Positions 1 to 8,851 of a stretch of DNA of 64,000 nt are shown here, one piece after another. The stretch is from Flavobacteriales bacterium (lineage in GTDB: Bacteria; Bacteroidota; Bacteroidia; Flavobacteriales_F; PHOS-HE28), in NCBI GenBank assembly GCA_026129465.1, contig JAHCIA010000001.1, forward strand, positions 1,745,964 to 1,809,963, given 5' to 3'. The notes beneath the pieces were generated by a model. It was given only the letters and a program-made list of their open reading frames with translations. It was not told the origin of the DNA and did not search any database. The translations under genes and the position numbers were made by a program. Numbering within the stretch: position 1 is the first letter of the stretch; every line of letters starts with the position of its first letter.

Positions 1-1
1 C

Positions 2-526
2 GAGGACATGATGGAGAACAAGTATGTGCGCAGCATCGGCTTCGTGCCCTACGACTGGTTGGGCTACGGCGCCGATGTGAACCACTTCCACCACGCCGGT
101 GGCATGGGCCTGCGCGGCTATGCGGGCTATGTGGCGCCCGAGAACTCGGGTGATGGCGAAGTGGTGCTCACCTACGTGGGCAATACAGGCCTCAGCGCCA
201 GTGGCGAGATCGATCTGGACGGACTGGTGAAGTGGCGGCCCGGCAAACTGGCGCGCTACCTCCACATGGACGTGTATCTCTTCGGTGATGTGGGCGTGAT
301 GGGATACCGCGTGGAACGGGATGGCCGCGAACAATTGCGGCTGGCCCAGCCCCGTGCCGATGCCGGCGCCGGTGTGGCGCTCACCATCAAACGGTTCGGG
401 CCGCTGGTGGACATCAAGCCGCTCACGATCCGCTTCGACATGCCGCTGCTCCTCAGCGCGCTCCCCGATGGCCAGGCCGACCATCTCGCCTTCCGCTATG
501 TGGTGGGCATAGGCCGAACCTTCTGA
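2..526 (+). CDS. C-terminal part of an outer-membrane beta-barrel protein (cut by left edge)
   Basis: The reading frame is open to the left edge, so only about the last 174 residues are present. What remains looks like the end of an outer-membrane barrel: alternating hydrophobic strands, an LRGYAGY segment resembling the LRGY signature of Omp85/surface-antigen barrels, and a final strand RYVVGIGRTF ending in phenylalanine, as expected for recognition by the BAM complex. The ATG at position 8 is probably internal. Twelve bases separate it from the DUF2147 gene downstream, so they may be co-transcribed. The family cannot be named from the C-terminus alone; a BamA/TamA-like protein or a peptidase with a barrel tail are both possible. 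Confidence 0.6.
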   Translation, partial: EDMMENKYVRSIGFVPYDWLGYGADVNHFHHAGGMGLRGYAGYVAPENSGDGEVVLTYVGNTGLSASGEIDLDGLVKWRPGKLARYLHMDVYLFGDVGVMGYRVERDGREQLRLAQPRADAGAGVALTIKRFGPLVDIKPLTIRFDMPLLLSALPDGQADHLAFRYVVGIGRTF

Positions 527-537
527 ACACCCCGCCC

Positions 538-954
538 ATGCGCTCCCTTTCACTCCTTCCCGCGATCCTCCTGTGCGGTGCCGCCTTGGCACAGTCCGTC
601 ACGGGCCGTTGGACCACCATTGATGACAACACCGGCAAACCCCGCAGCGTAGTGGAGATCACCGAGCGCGAGGGCAGACTCAGTGGCCGCATCGTGGAAC
701 TCTACGAAAAGGAGAAGCGCGACAAGCTCTGCGAGAAATGCCCCGACGACCGCAGGAACAAACCCGTTGCCGGACTGGAGATCATCCGCGACATGGTGCG
801 CAGCGGCAAGGAGTGGGGCAAGGGCACCATCCTGGATCCCGAGACGGGCAAGATCTACGACTGCAAATTGTGGATCGAGGATGGCAGGCTGAAAGTGCGT
901 GGATATGTGGCCTTCTTCTTCCGCACGCAGACCTGGGTGCGGGAGGTGAAGTGA
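538..954 (+). CDS. DUF2147 family secreted protein
   Basis: This 138-residue protein has an N-terminal signal peptide (about residues 1-18, ending LAQS). The mature part reads as a single DUF2147 domain: the opening GRWTTIDDNTGK, the central KCPDDRRNKPVAGLEII and the closing GYVAFFFRTQTWVR follow the family pattern. DUF2147 proteins are small periplasmic or surface beta-rich proteins of unknown biochemical role. Two cysteines in CEKC and one in YDCKLW are visible. The gene starts 12 nt after the barrel gene and has no -7 element of its own that I can see, so it is likely the end of that operon. It converges on the flippase gene with a 5-nt gap. Confidence 0.85.
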   Translation: MRSLSLLPAILLCGAALAQSVTGRWTTIDDNTGKPRSVVEITEREGRLSGRIVELYEKEKRDKLCEKCPDDRRNKPVAGLEIIRDMVRSGKEWGKGTILDPETGKIYDCKLWIEDGRLKVRGYVAFFFRTQTWVREVK

Positions 955-959
955 CGCCC

Positions 960-2438
960 TCAGCCTCGACGCAGCACACGCGAGGCCACCTGGCCCAGTT
1001 CGGGGACCAGCCCCAGCACATGTACCACGGGCCAGTAGGCCAGGGCGATCAAGGCGCTGCGCAGGGCGATATCCACCAGGGGCTGGCCGGTGAGCGGTAT
1101 CCAGGGTAAGACCAGCGCGATGGCCGCGATGAGCAGGAGGGCCCCCACGGTGCGCAGGCCGAAAGGCCAGAGACCATAGCGCCAGCGCAACCAACCGGTG
1201 CGGAAGGCATTGACGAGAACAAGCGACAGCAGCGTGGCCCAGGCCGCGCCGATGATGCCCATGCTGCGCACGAGGAAGAAGTTCGCCACCGCGTTCAGCA
1301 CCAGCAAGGCGAAACTGGAGAGCGCATCGAGGCGGTAGGAGCGTGACATGGAAATGATGCCCATGTTGAGCCCCACCATGCTGTTGAGCAGATAGGCCAG
1401 GCCCACCACCCAGGCCACGCCCGCCGCCCCGGAATACTCGGCGGGCAGCAGCGTGAAGAGGTCGTCGATGCTCATCCACATGAGCAGGAAGAGGAAGCCG
1501 CTGACGACGGTCTGCACGAGTGAGGAGCGCACGTAGATCTTGCGCAATGCCGGCATGTCGCGGCGCTTCCAGGCGTCGGCCACGGCGGGCATGGCGGCCT
1601 GGTACAAAGCGCGGCCCGGTGCGGCGATCACCGATCCGAAGTAGAAGGCCACCGAGTAGTAGGCCACCTGCTTGAGACCTTCGCCCAGCAGGGCGCCGAT
1701 CATCAACTGGTCCATGTTGCCGAGCACGATGCCGGCCAGGCTCGCCGAGAGCGTGAAGCCGCTGTAGGTGGTCATGCTGCGGCGCAGGCGGCCCGGCAGC
1801 CAGCGTTCCTTCAGCCCGGGGGTGAAGTGCCCTGAGCGCCACAGATCGGCCACGAGCAGCAGCGTGCACAGCAGGAACACACCGGTGTACAGCGCCATGA
1901 AAACACCGAAGTCCATGGGGCGCCAGGCCTGATGGAGGATCAGCAGCATCTGCAGCAGGCGCAGCAGGAACTCGCGGATGAAGGTGGGCTGCACCGTTCG
2001 CCGCAAGGATCGGCTGTAGGCGCGCAGCAGGATGAAGAAGATCTCGCCGAAGACCAGCGGCAACAACAGCAAGCCATACCGGTCCCACAGGCCGGCGCGG
2101 TCATTGAAGATCTCCGTGAAGGTGCCGTGCAGCAGGGCCAGCACCAGCATGGTGGCCAGGCCGGTGGCCGTGCCGAAAAGCAGCAGCATGCCCAGCAGGC
2201 CGCGGTGCCGCCGCAACGGATCGCGGAAGTAGGGGAAGAATCGGATCACGGTGTTCTCCGCACCGAGTTGCGCCACCTGGGCCACAATGGTGACCATGGC
2301 CACCAGCAGCCGTGTCAGGCCGAACTGGTCCGGCTGTAGCACCTTGGGATAGAGCAGCACCACATTGACGAAGCCCAGACCGATGCCCATGTAGGTGAGC
2401 ACCGTATTGGTCATGGCCTGCCGGGCGATGGGACCCAT
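960..2438 (-). CDS. Wzx-like polysaccharide flippase (MATE/MVF-type, oligosaccharide flippase family)
   Basis: The 492-residue protein is almost entirely hydrophobic, with about 12-14 predicted membrane segments, and fits the PST/Wzx flippases that move lipid-linked glycans across the inner membrane. Recognisable pieces are the N-terminal GFVNVVLLYPKVLQPDQFGL and a mid-protein SASLAGIVLGNMDQLMIG, the usual flippase core motif. A longer reading from a TTG at 2447 exists; I chose the ATG at 2438. It lies 14 nt behind the glycosyltransferase gene and is the last gene of a leftward YfhO-GT4-flippase operon. A TACCTTGC box 4 nt before this ATG could also give it its own near-leaderless transcript. 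The exported glycan is unknown. Confidence 0.85.
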   Translation of the reverse strand: MGPIARQAMTNTVLTYMGIGLGFVNVVLLYPKVLQPDQFGLTRLLVAMVTIVAQVAQLGAENTVIRFFPYFRDPLRRHRGLLGMLLLFGTATGLATMLVLALLHGTFTEIFNDRAGLWDRYGLLLLPLVFGEIFFILLRAYSRSLRRTVQPTFIREFLLRLLQMLLILHQAWRPMDFGVFMALYTGVFLLCTLLLVADLWRSGHFTPGLKERWLPGRLRRSMTTYSGFTLSASLAGIVLGNMDQLMIGALLGEGLKQVAYYSVAFYFGSVIAAPGRALYQAAMPAVADAWKRRDMPALRKIYVRSSLVQTVVSGFLFLLMWMSIDDLFTLLPAEYSGAAGVAWVVGLAYLLNSMVGLNMGIISMSRSYRLDALSSFALLVLNAVANFFLVRSMGIIGAAWATLLSLVLVNAFRTGWLRWRYGLWPFGLRTVGALLLIAAIALVLPWIPLTGQPLVDIALRSALIALAYWPVVHVLGLVPELGQVASRVLRRG

Positions 2439-2442
2439 GTGC

Positions 2443-2450
2443 GGCAAGGT
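2443..2450 (-). promoter_or_regulatory. Putative -7 element (TACCTTGC) of the flippase gene
   Basis: Read on the minus strand, TACCTTGC lies 4 nt before the flippase ATG at 2438, inside the short gap after the glycosyltransferase stop. It matches the recurrent box of this genome except for the final base, so an internal promoter is possible but not certain. Confidence 0.35.
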
Positions 2451-2452
2451 AC

Positions 2453-3763
2453 TCAGGTGTCCGAAGCACTGTTGGCGATGAGTGCCGCGAGGCGCGCGGT
2501 CAGGGACTCACGCGTGTAGCGCCGGTGCGCATCGCCTTGCACGCGCAGGTCCTCTCCCGCCAAATGCCGTCGCAGCATTCCGGCAAGGTGCGCGTGCAGC
2601 TCGTCCTCCATGGTACGATCGAACATCCTGCCCGCGTCGCACTCCCGGATCACGGTGTCCACATCGCTCCCCACAGGACCGATGGCCACGATGGTCCTCC
2701 GCGACGCCAGGTACTCGAAGAGTTTGCCAGGCAGCACCTGTTCCACACCGGGCGCATCGGGCAGCACCAGAAGGAGCACGTGCGCGGCATGCATGGCGGA
2801 CAGCGCGGCGGCGTGGACCACCGGCGGAGACCAGGTACAGTTAACCCCTGCCGCCCGGGCCATCGCCTGGATGAGCGGATCGATCGCGCCCACGCCGTGG
2901 AAGGTGATACGTGCCTGTGGGCTTTCACGTGTCACTCGGCCCAAGGCTCTGAAAAAGACCGCTGGATCGTAGCTCGCCGCCATGGAGCCCACATAGGTGA
3001 TCCGGAATTCCCCCTCGGGTGGACCGGGCGCTGAGGTGGGCAGATCGGCCGCGTCGTACCCGTTGGGGACCACATGGATCCGTTCGCCCGCATCAGCGCC
3101 GTATCGTCCGGTCAATGTCCGCTTCAGCGAAGGCCCGGTGGTAAGCAGCACATCGGCGGTGCGCACCACGCGCTCTTCCCAGGCGGCATTGCGCCGAGCG
3201 GCCCAGGCGCCTTGCATAAGCTCGCGGGTGTACCACATGTCCGTCCAGGGATCGCGCAGATCGGCGATCCAGCGCAACTGAGGGAAGCGCTTCTTCAAGG
3301 CCAGGCCGATCAATTGCGCACTGTGCGGTGGTGACGAGATGACGACCGCGTCGAAGTGCCCTTGCCGCAACAGATCGGTGGCGGCGCGCACGGCATGGCG
3401 CACCCAGCCCCGCCGTGCGTCGGGGATGAAGAGATTGCCGCGCGACCAGCGCAGGCCACGCTTGAAGAGGCCGGGCGGTGGCTCACCGGCGAATCCCGCC
3501 CGGGGCACCACCTCACCGCCGAAGACACGCGCCAGGAAGCGCAGTGGCTCGAAGGAGCGTGTGCGCACCACTTCGATGTCATCCGGCACATCAGCGCTCA
3601 ACGAAGGGTCCAGCACCGGGTAGGCCGCGTGCTCCGGATCCACGGTGAGCACCGTGGGCCGCACACCGTGGCGCGAGAGGTACTTCACGAATTTCAGCGG
3701 ACGCTGCACCCCCGCTCCTCCGCTGGGCGGCCAGTAGTAGGTGATGATCAGCGCGCGTTTCAT
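2453..3763 (-). CDS. Glycosyltransferase family 4
   Basis: This 436-residue protein opens with the GT4 acceptor-domain signature ITYYWPPSGGAGVQRPLKF and has the donor-binding half after about residue 230 (ITYVGSMAASYDPAVFF, then PGKLFEYLASRRTIVAIG with the conserved glutamate region). It should transfer a sugar from a nucleotide donor in the cytoplasm. I start at the ATG at 3763 because it overlaps the YfhO stop by four bases (ATGA), the usual coupling, although the frame is open for 17 more codons upstream. Flanked by YfhO and a flippase, it likely takes part in surface glycan or glycolipid synthesis. Donor and acceptor cannot be told from sequence. Confidence 0.88.
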   Translation of the reverse strand: MKRALIITYYWPPSGGAGVQRPLKFVKYLSRHGVRPTVLTVDPEHAAYPVLDPSLSADVPDDIEVVRTRSFEPLRFLARVFGGEVVPRAGFAGEPPPGLFKRGLRWSRGNLFIPDARRGWVRHAVRAATDLLRQGHFDAVVISSPPHSAQLIGLALKKRFPQLRWIADLRDPWTDMWYTRELMQGAWAARRNAAWEERVVRTADVLLTTGPSLKRTLTGRYGADAGERIHVVPNGYDAADLPTSAPGPPEGEFRITYVGSMAASYDPAVFFRALGRVTRESPQARITFHGVGAIDPLIQAMARAAGVNCTWSPPVVHAAALSAMHAAHVLLLVLPDAPGVEQVLPGKLFEYLASRRTIVAIGPVGSDVDTVIRECDAGRMFDRTMEDELHAHLAGMLRRHLAGEDLRVQGDAHRRYTRESLTARLAALIANSASDT

Positions 3764-6555
3764 GCCGCGGCATCGCGCCTGCGCCAGAGTCCCCAGGCGG
3801 CGAGTCCCAGCCAAAGCAACAGCAGGGCCCCGCCGGCCATGGCGGTGGTACCGCTCAGCGCGTAGGCCCGCGATTCCAGCTTGAAGACCACTTCATGCTC
3901 GCCCGGCGGCACCACCAGGCCGCGCAGCACGTAGTCCGCACGCTGGTGATCCGCAGGTTGGCCATCGATGTAGGCTTTCCAATCGGGGCCGTACCACATC
4001 TCGCTGAAGACCACGGCACCGCCGGTGTTGGAACGCACCGTGTAGGCCAGACGATCGGTCTCGTAGCGGTCCAGTGTGGCCGTGGCACCGGGATCCACCG
4101 TCGATGGCAGCGGACCGAACGCTTCCCGATCACGTTCATGCACGAGCACCGTCACCGCGGGATCGATCGTGCCCAGCAGGGTGATCTCCTCGTCGGCATC
4201 CTTCGCGAACCGCACTTCCTGCACGAACCAGGCGTGGCCCAGCGCATTCAGGTTGCGGATGGGCGGGCGCTCGGTACTGTAGATCAGATGCCCCGCATTG
4301 AGCATGTTGAGCACACCCTCCTGCGCGAGCAGACTGTCCATCGCCGGCAGGGAGGTGCCCGCTTGCAGCAGGCCGCCCACACGCTGTATGGCCGGCCCCA
4401 GGTGGAACTCGATCAGTTCCTGGTAGCGCTTCAGCTTCGCCCCATGGTAGCCGCCCAGACTGCGGTGGAAGTAGCTCACACGCCCATCGTTGAAAGGATT
4501 CGCCAGGGTGAGGACACGGTGGTCGGCATGGCGGCGCAGTATGGCGAAACGCAGCTGCGTATCTTCTTCCTTGCTCACCATCTTGTTGCGACCATGCTCG
4601 CTGGCCTTTCGCTGCTTGAGGCGCTCCAACGCTTCGGCGAAGGCCGCCTCGGCCGCTGGTGTCCACCCCTCTTCCAGGATGGCGAGGTCTGCGGCGTTGG
4701 GCTTGTGCGGGATGTCGTAGGTGGAGCGGTCCTCCCACTTCTCATAGCGGCCCTGCGCCTTCTCGTTGTGGACGTAGCGCTTGTCCACCGTCCACAGGTC
4801 CGCAAGCATCAGCGTACCGATGCCGCCGATCAACACCGGTGCGCCGATGACCTTGCGGCCGAAGAGCAGCAACAGCACGGCCGCCGCCAGCACGAAGCCG
4901 AGGCTGCGCCACACATCGGAGGTGAAGATGGCCATGCGCACCTGCTTCAGACCATCGATGAAGGAGAGGAACATGGCCTCCTGGCCTGGGCTGGCGTCCA
5001 TCTGCTCGGCGAAAGCATCACGCTCCTGTGTACTGAGGAACTCGAAGAACGCACCTGGTGCCACCGCCATCACCAGCAGCAGGGCGACCAGGCCGCCCAT
5101 GACGATGATCGAGCGCCGCTCGGCGGTCTTGTCCAGGCCACCTTGCTTCACCAAGCGATCCAAGTAGAGGATGCCGAGCAAAGGCGCGGCGAGCTCCACG
5201 ATCACCAGGATGATGGTCACCGCGCGGAACTTGTCGTAACCGGGCACATGATCGAGGAAGAAGTCGGTGAGCGGCATGTAGTTGCGGCCCCACGAAAGCA
5301 CCAGCGTGAGGACAAGCGCCGAGAAGAGCGCGTATGCGAGTGTGTCCTTCCACAGCGCGAGGCCCGCCAGCAGGTAGACCATCAGCAGCGCGAAGGCCAG
5401 CGCCGGCATATCGATCCGAAGCAGGACCAGCAGCACGGGTACCGCGGCCAGGGCCCACCAACGGGCACGTGCCTCGGCCTGGGCAAGCATCAGCAGCATG
5501 AGCAACACCACGATGGCGCCGAGATAGACCGGACCGGAGGTGAAGCGCTGATCGCCCCAGTAGCGGTTCATCTGGGCCACGTTCTGGCGGAAGCGCGGAT
5601 CGCTCTTCGACAGCAATGCCGGGTCGTTGCCGATGAGGCTGGTGGCGCCGCCCTTCGCATCGGGCACGAGCAGCGTGAAGCTTTCCTGCACGCCGTAGCT
5701 CCAATCGGTCACATAGTCGCGATCCAGGCCCTTGGTGCGGATGTCATCGGCGGGCGACCCATCGGCCTTGATGGTGAGTTCACTGGCACCGCGCGTGGTG
5801 TACTTGCCGTACTCCCAAGTGCTGTAGAGCAGGCCCGCGTTGAGTACGAGCGCGATGCCCACGGCGATGATGCCTATGCCCGACCGCTGGGCGAAGTCGG
5901 CCACACGCCCTTCGCGGATGAAGCGGACCGCTTCGGCCAGCACGAAGAAGAGCAGCAACAGCCCCAGGTAGTACGTCACCTGCACATGGTTCATGGCCAC
6001 CTCCAGCCCCAGGAAGAGCGCCAGCAGCGCGCCACCGAACCACATGCGGCCGCGGTAGAGCATCCACAGGCCGCCGAGCACCATGGGCATGTAGCCGATC
6101 GCGTGGGCCTTGTTGTTGTGGCCGGCCTCCAGGATGATGAAGAAGTAGGACGAGAAACCGAAGGCCACCGCACCCACGATGCAAAGCCAGGGATCCACAC
6201 GCAGGATCCACAACAGCACGAACATGCCCAGCAGGTAGAGGAAGAGGAAGCTGGCCGGGCGCGGCAGAAAACCGTGGAAGAGGCGATCGGCGGCGTGCAG
6301 CACGCTGGGTGCCCAGTCCACCGCGATCTGGTAGGCGGGCATGCCGCCGAACATGCTGCCGGTCCACAGTGGCTCCCGGCCGGTGAGTTCGCGGTGCTCC
6401 TCGATCTCGCGCGCCATGCCCTGCCATTGCTTGCGGTCGCCCTGCACCAACTGTTTGCCCTCCAGCATGGGGCTGAAGTACAGGAGGCTGAGCGTGTAGA
6501 ACAGGGCCAGTGCGGCGAACACCGGCAGCAGCTTCTTCCAAGGGATGGCTTTCAT
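3760..6555 (-). CDS. YfhO family membrane protein (GT-C-like)
   Basis: A 931-residue membrane protein with a GT-C-type layout: an early periplasmic loop containing the acidic pattern around TGREPLWTGSMFGGMPAYQI (residues about 58-77), ten or more membrane helices through residue about 580, a large extracytoplasmic domain, and a last C-terminal helix (GGALLLLWLGLAAWGLW). YfhO proteins are implicated in lipoteichoic-acid glycosylation in Firmicutes; in Bacteroidota they are large multi-pass proteins of undefined substrate, commonly next to the DUF4834 gene and the surface glycan genes as here. The stop overlaps the glycosyltransferase start by 4 nt. The start ATG at 6555 is 42 nt below the DUF4834 stop, so DUF4834-YfhO-GT-flippase may form one transcript. 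Confidence 0.9.
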   Translation of the reverse strand: MKAIPWKKLLPVFAALALFYTLSLLYFSPMLEGKQLVQGDRKQWQGMAREIEEHRELTGREPLWTGSMFGGMPAYQIAVDWAPSVLHAADRLFHGFLPRPASFLFLYLLGMFVLLWILRVDPWLCIVGAVAFGFSSYFFIILEAGHNNKAHAIGYMPMVLGGLWMLYRGRMWFGGALLALFLGLEVAMNHVQVTYYLGLLLLFFVLAEAVRFIREGRVADFAQRSGIGIIAVGIALVLNAGLLYSTWEYGKYTTRGASELTIKADGSPADDIRTKGLDRDYVTDWSYGVQESFTLLVPDAKGGATSLIGNDPALLSKSDPRFRQNVAQMNRYWGDQRFTSGPVYLGAIVVLLMLLMLAQAEARARWWALAAVPVLLVLLRIDMPALAFALLMVYLLAGLALWKDTLAYALFSALVLTLVLSWGRNYMPLTDFFLDHVPGYDKFRAVTIILVIVELAAPLLGILYLDRLVKQGGLDKTAERRSIIVMGGLVALLLVMAVAPGAFFEFLSTQERDAFAEQMDASPGQEAMFLSFIDGLKQVRMAIFTSDVWRSLGFVLAAAVLLLLFGRKVIGAPVLIGGIGTLMLADLWTVDKRYVHNEKAQGRYEKWEDRSTYDIPHKPNAADLAILEEGWTPAAEAAFAEALERLKQRKASEHGRNKMVSKEEDTQLRFAILRRHADHRVLTLANPFNDGRVSYFHRSLGGYHGAKLKRYQELIEFHLGPAIQRVGGLLQAGTSLPAMDSLLAQEGVLNMLNAGHLIYSTERPPIRNLNALGHAWFVQEVRFAKDADEEITLLGTIDPAVTVLVHERDREAFGPLPSTVDPGATATLDRYETDRLAYTVRSNTGGAVVFSEMWYGPDWKAYIDGQPADHQRADYVLRGLVVPPGEHEVVFKLESRAYALSGTTAMAGGALLLLWLGLAAWGLWRRRDAAA

Positions 6556-6597
6556 GCGTGGGGGTCGGTATCGCTGGCGGGAGTCGTTGGGTCGCGA

Positions 6598-6843
6598 TCA
6601 CTTCACTTCCTCGTAGTCGGCATCGCTCACCTGGCCTTCGGAACCACTGTTGGTCCCCTTGCGGCCTGGAACGGGTTCAATGCGCACATCGCCCTTGGGC
6701 CGCCCATCAGGCTCCGACCAGCGGTGGTCGCGCTTGCGGCCGCTTCCGACCCTGTTCCGCAGCAGGCGCAACACCACCCAGATCAACAACAGGATACCGA
6801 TGATCCGCAGGGTGCCGGTGAGGCTCGCTTCGATGGTGGTCAT
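6598..6843 (-). CDS. Small membrane protein, DUF4834-like
   Basis: An 81-residue protein with a single membrane helix (residues about 10-28, TLRIIGILLLIWVVLRLL) followed by a charged, Gly/Ser-rich tail. This matches the small DUF4834 proteins that sit between YfhO and nearby genes in many Bacteroidota; the assignment rests on size, topology and context. The start at 6843 is supported by a perfect -7 box, TATCTTTG, ending 9 nt before the ATG, making it the first gene of the leftward glycan operon. A much longer open frame on this strand across the helicase is only an antisense shadow. Confidence 0.7.
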   Translation of the reverse strand: MTTIEASLTGTLRIIGILLLIWVVLRLLRNRVGSGRKRDHRWSEPDGRPKGDVRIEPVPGRKGTNSGSEGQVSDADYEEVK

Positions 6844-6852
6844 GCTGGCGGC

Positions 6853-6860
6853 CAAAGATA
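6853..6860 (-). promoter_or_regulatory. Putative -7 element (TATCTTTG) for DUF4834/YfhO operon
   Basis: Minus-strand TATCTTTG is a perfect match to the Bacteroidota -7 consensus TAnnTTTG. It ends 9 nt before the ATG at 6843, predicting a 5' leader of only a few bases for the leftward operon. Confidence 0.65.
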
Positions 6861-6921
6861 GCCGGGGCCTACATGGGAGGCGGGATGATGATGGAAGAGG
6901 CCGATGGCCACTGGGTTCCCG

Positions 6922-6929
6922 TACCTTCG
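6922..6929 (+). promoter_or_regulatory. Putative -7 element (TACCTTCG) for the DEAD-box helicase
   Basis: TACCTTCG lies 67 nt before the ATG at 6997. It is the most common form of the -7 box in this window and is divergent from the DUF4834 promoter at 6853. The remaining leader is long enough for post-transcriptional control, as known for cold-shock helicases, but no specific structure is evident. Confidence 0.5.
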
Positions 6930-6996
6930 CGCCGCGTCCGCTATTGGCGGACCACAGCCACACGCGCTCCCAAGCGCCCATTCCCCTCCCCTTCCC

Positions 6997-8835
6997 ATGG
7001 CGTCCTTTGATGCGCTGGGCCTCCGGCCCGAACTCCTCCGTTCCCTCCACGACATCGGTTTCACCGAGCCCACGCCGGTGCAGGCACAAGCCATTCCCCT
7101 GTTGCTGACCAGCGAGAAGGATGTGGTGGCCCTGGCCCAGACCGGCACGGGCAAAACGGCGGCTTTTGGCCTGCCCCTGCTGGAGTATGTCGACCCGCAG
7201 GACCGCCGGACGCAGGCCCTGGTGCTCGCACCCACCCGCGAACTGTGCGTGCAGATCGCCGGCGACCTGGAGAAATTCGCCCAGCACCTGAAAGGAACGC
7301 GCGTCACAGCCGTGTATGGCGGTGCCAGCATCCGCGACCAGATCCGCGCCATCGCGCGGGGCACACACATCATCGTGGCCACCCCGGGCCGCCTCCTGGA
7401 CCTGCTGGGCCGCGATGCCGTGGACCTCACCGGCGTGGATACCGTGGTGCTCGACGAGGCCGACGAGATGCTCAACATGGGCTTCCAGGAGGACCTGACG
7501 GAGATCCTGAGAAGCACGCCGCCGGAGAAGCGCACCTGGCTCTTCAGCGCCACCATGGGCCGGGAGGTGCGCGCCATCGCCAAGGGCTACATGCGCGAGT
7601 TCCAGGAGTTGCAGGTGGGCGAACGCAACACCACGGCCAGCGCCATCGAGCACCAGTACGCCGTGGTGCATGCCCGCGACCGTTACGCCGCACTGAAGCG
7701 GTTCGTGGACGCCGACCCCGCGCTCTTCGCCATCGTCTTCTGCCGCACCAAGCACGAGACCCAGGAGCTGGCCACCGCGCTGATCAAGGACGGCTTCAAC
7801 GCCGACGCCATCCACGGCGACCTGAGCCAGGCCCAGCGCGACCATGTGATGGGCCGGTACCGCGCCCGTTCGCTGCAGCTGCTGATCGCCACCGATGTGG
7901 CCGCGCGCGGCATCGACGTGAGCGATGTGACGCACGTGATCCACTTCGACCTGCCCGGCGAGGCCGAGAGCTACACCCACCGCAGCGGCCGCACCGCGCG
8001 CGCCGGTCGCAGCGGCATCTCCCTCAGCATCATCGGGGTGCGCGAGGTGAACAAGGTGCACCAGCTGGAGCGCATGCTGAAAACGCACTTCAAGTACGTG
8101 CGCGTGCCAGGCGGTGGCGACATCGGCAAGGCGCAGGTGGTGGCCTACATGCACAAGCTGCTCAATGTGGAGGTTGACCGCGAAGCGCTGGCCTCCATAC
8201 TGCCCACGGCCCACGCGGAACTGGCCGCCTTCAGCAAAGAGGAATTGATCGAACGTTTCATGAGCGTGGCCTTCAACCGCCTCATCACCCAGTTCCGCGA
8301 CCTGCCCGACGTGAACGTGGACATGAGCCGCAAGGACCACACCGTGCGCACCGAGCGGCCCAGCAGCCGCGAGCGCTTCAGCACCGGCCGCCAGCTCTTC
8401 ATCAACCTGGGCACCGCGGACGGCTTCGACAAGGGCCGCATGCTGGGCTACATCTGCGGCATCAGCGGCATCGGCGGCGAGCACATCGGCCGCATGCTCA
8501 TCAAGGACGTCTACGCGTTCGTGGACATCGAGCCGGACTACTTTGAGCAGGTGCACCGGGCCTTCCAGGGCGCCAACTACAAAGGCCGCAAGGTGCGGGT
8601 GGACGAGGCGCAGGGTCCCGGGCAGGGTGGCCCACGCGGCGGACCCCGGCCTGATGGACCACGCGGTGGTGGCGGCTACAAAGGTGGCGGAGGATCCCGT
8701 GGCGGCCCGCCCCAGAGCGGCGGCTACAAAGGCGGTGGCTACAAGAGCGATCGCCCGCAAAGTGGCGGCTACAAGGGTGGGTACGAGAAGAAGAAGGATT
8801 TCTACGAGCCCAAGCGGAAGTTCCCGAAGAAGTAA
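6997..8835 (+). CDS. DEAD-box ATP-dependent RNA helicase (DeaD/CsdA type)
   Basis: A 612-residue RNA helicase with all core motifs: Q motif FTEPTPVQAQAIP, Walker A AQTGTGKTAAF, PTREL, motif II LDEADEML, SAT, and motif VI HRSGRTARAGR. After the helicase core comes a DbpA/CsdA-type RNA-binding domain (about residues 465-535) and a basic Gly-rich tail with repeated GGYKGGG units, typical of helicases acting in ribosome assembly, mRNA decay or cold adaptation. I chose the ATG at 6997 (MASFDALGL) because the 31 codons upstream of it are low-complexity and the family starts at this point. The -7 box at 6922 lies before it. It converges on the AlkD gene with a 16-nt gap. Confidence 0.95.
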   Translation: MASFDALGLRPELLRSLHDIGFTEPTPVQAQAIPLLLTSEKDVVALAQTGTGKTAAFGLPLLEYVDPQDRRTQALVLAPTRELCVQIAGDLEKFAQHLKGTRVTAVYGGASIRDQIRAIARGTHIIVATPGRLLDLLGRDAVDLTGVDTVVLDEADEMLNMGFQEDLTEILRSTPPEKRTWLFSATMGREVRAIAKGYMREFQELQVGERNTTASAIEHQYAVVHARDRYAALKRFVDADPALFAIVFCRTKHETQELATALIKDGFNADAIHGDLSQAQRDHVMGRYRARSLQLLIATDVAARGIDVSDVTHVIHFDLPGEAESYTHRSGRTARAGRSGISLSIIGVREVNKVHQLERMLKTHFKYVRVPGGGDIGKAQVVAYMHKLLNVEVDREALASILPTAHAELAAFSKEELIERFMSVAFNRLITQFRDLPDVNVDMSRKDHTVRTERPSSRERFSTGRQLFINLGTADGFDKGRMLGYICGISGIGGEHIGRMLIKDVYAFVDIEPDYFEQVHRAFQGANYKGRKVRVDEAQGPGQGGPRGGPRPDGPRGGGGYKGGGGSRGGPPQSGGYKGGGYKSDRPQSGGYKGGYEKKKDFYEPKRKFPKK

Positions 8836-8851
8836 GGGCGGCCTCCCGTAC

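Noticed and set aside
3895-6861. A 988-codon open frame on the plus strand opposite YfhO
   Set aside because: Composition is dominated by His, Gln and Arg from reading a GC-rich gene backwards, with no domain or signal; YfhO on the other strand is clearly the real gene.
6598-8760. A 720-codon minus-strand frame continuing the DUF4834 gene through the helicase
   Set aside because: Only the last 81 codons resemble a protein, and a -7 box sits just before the ATG at 6843; the rest is helicase antisense.
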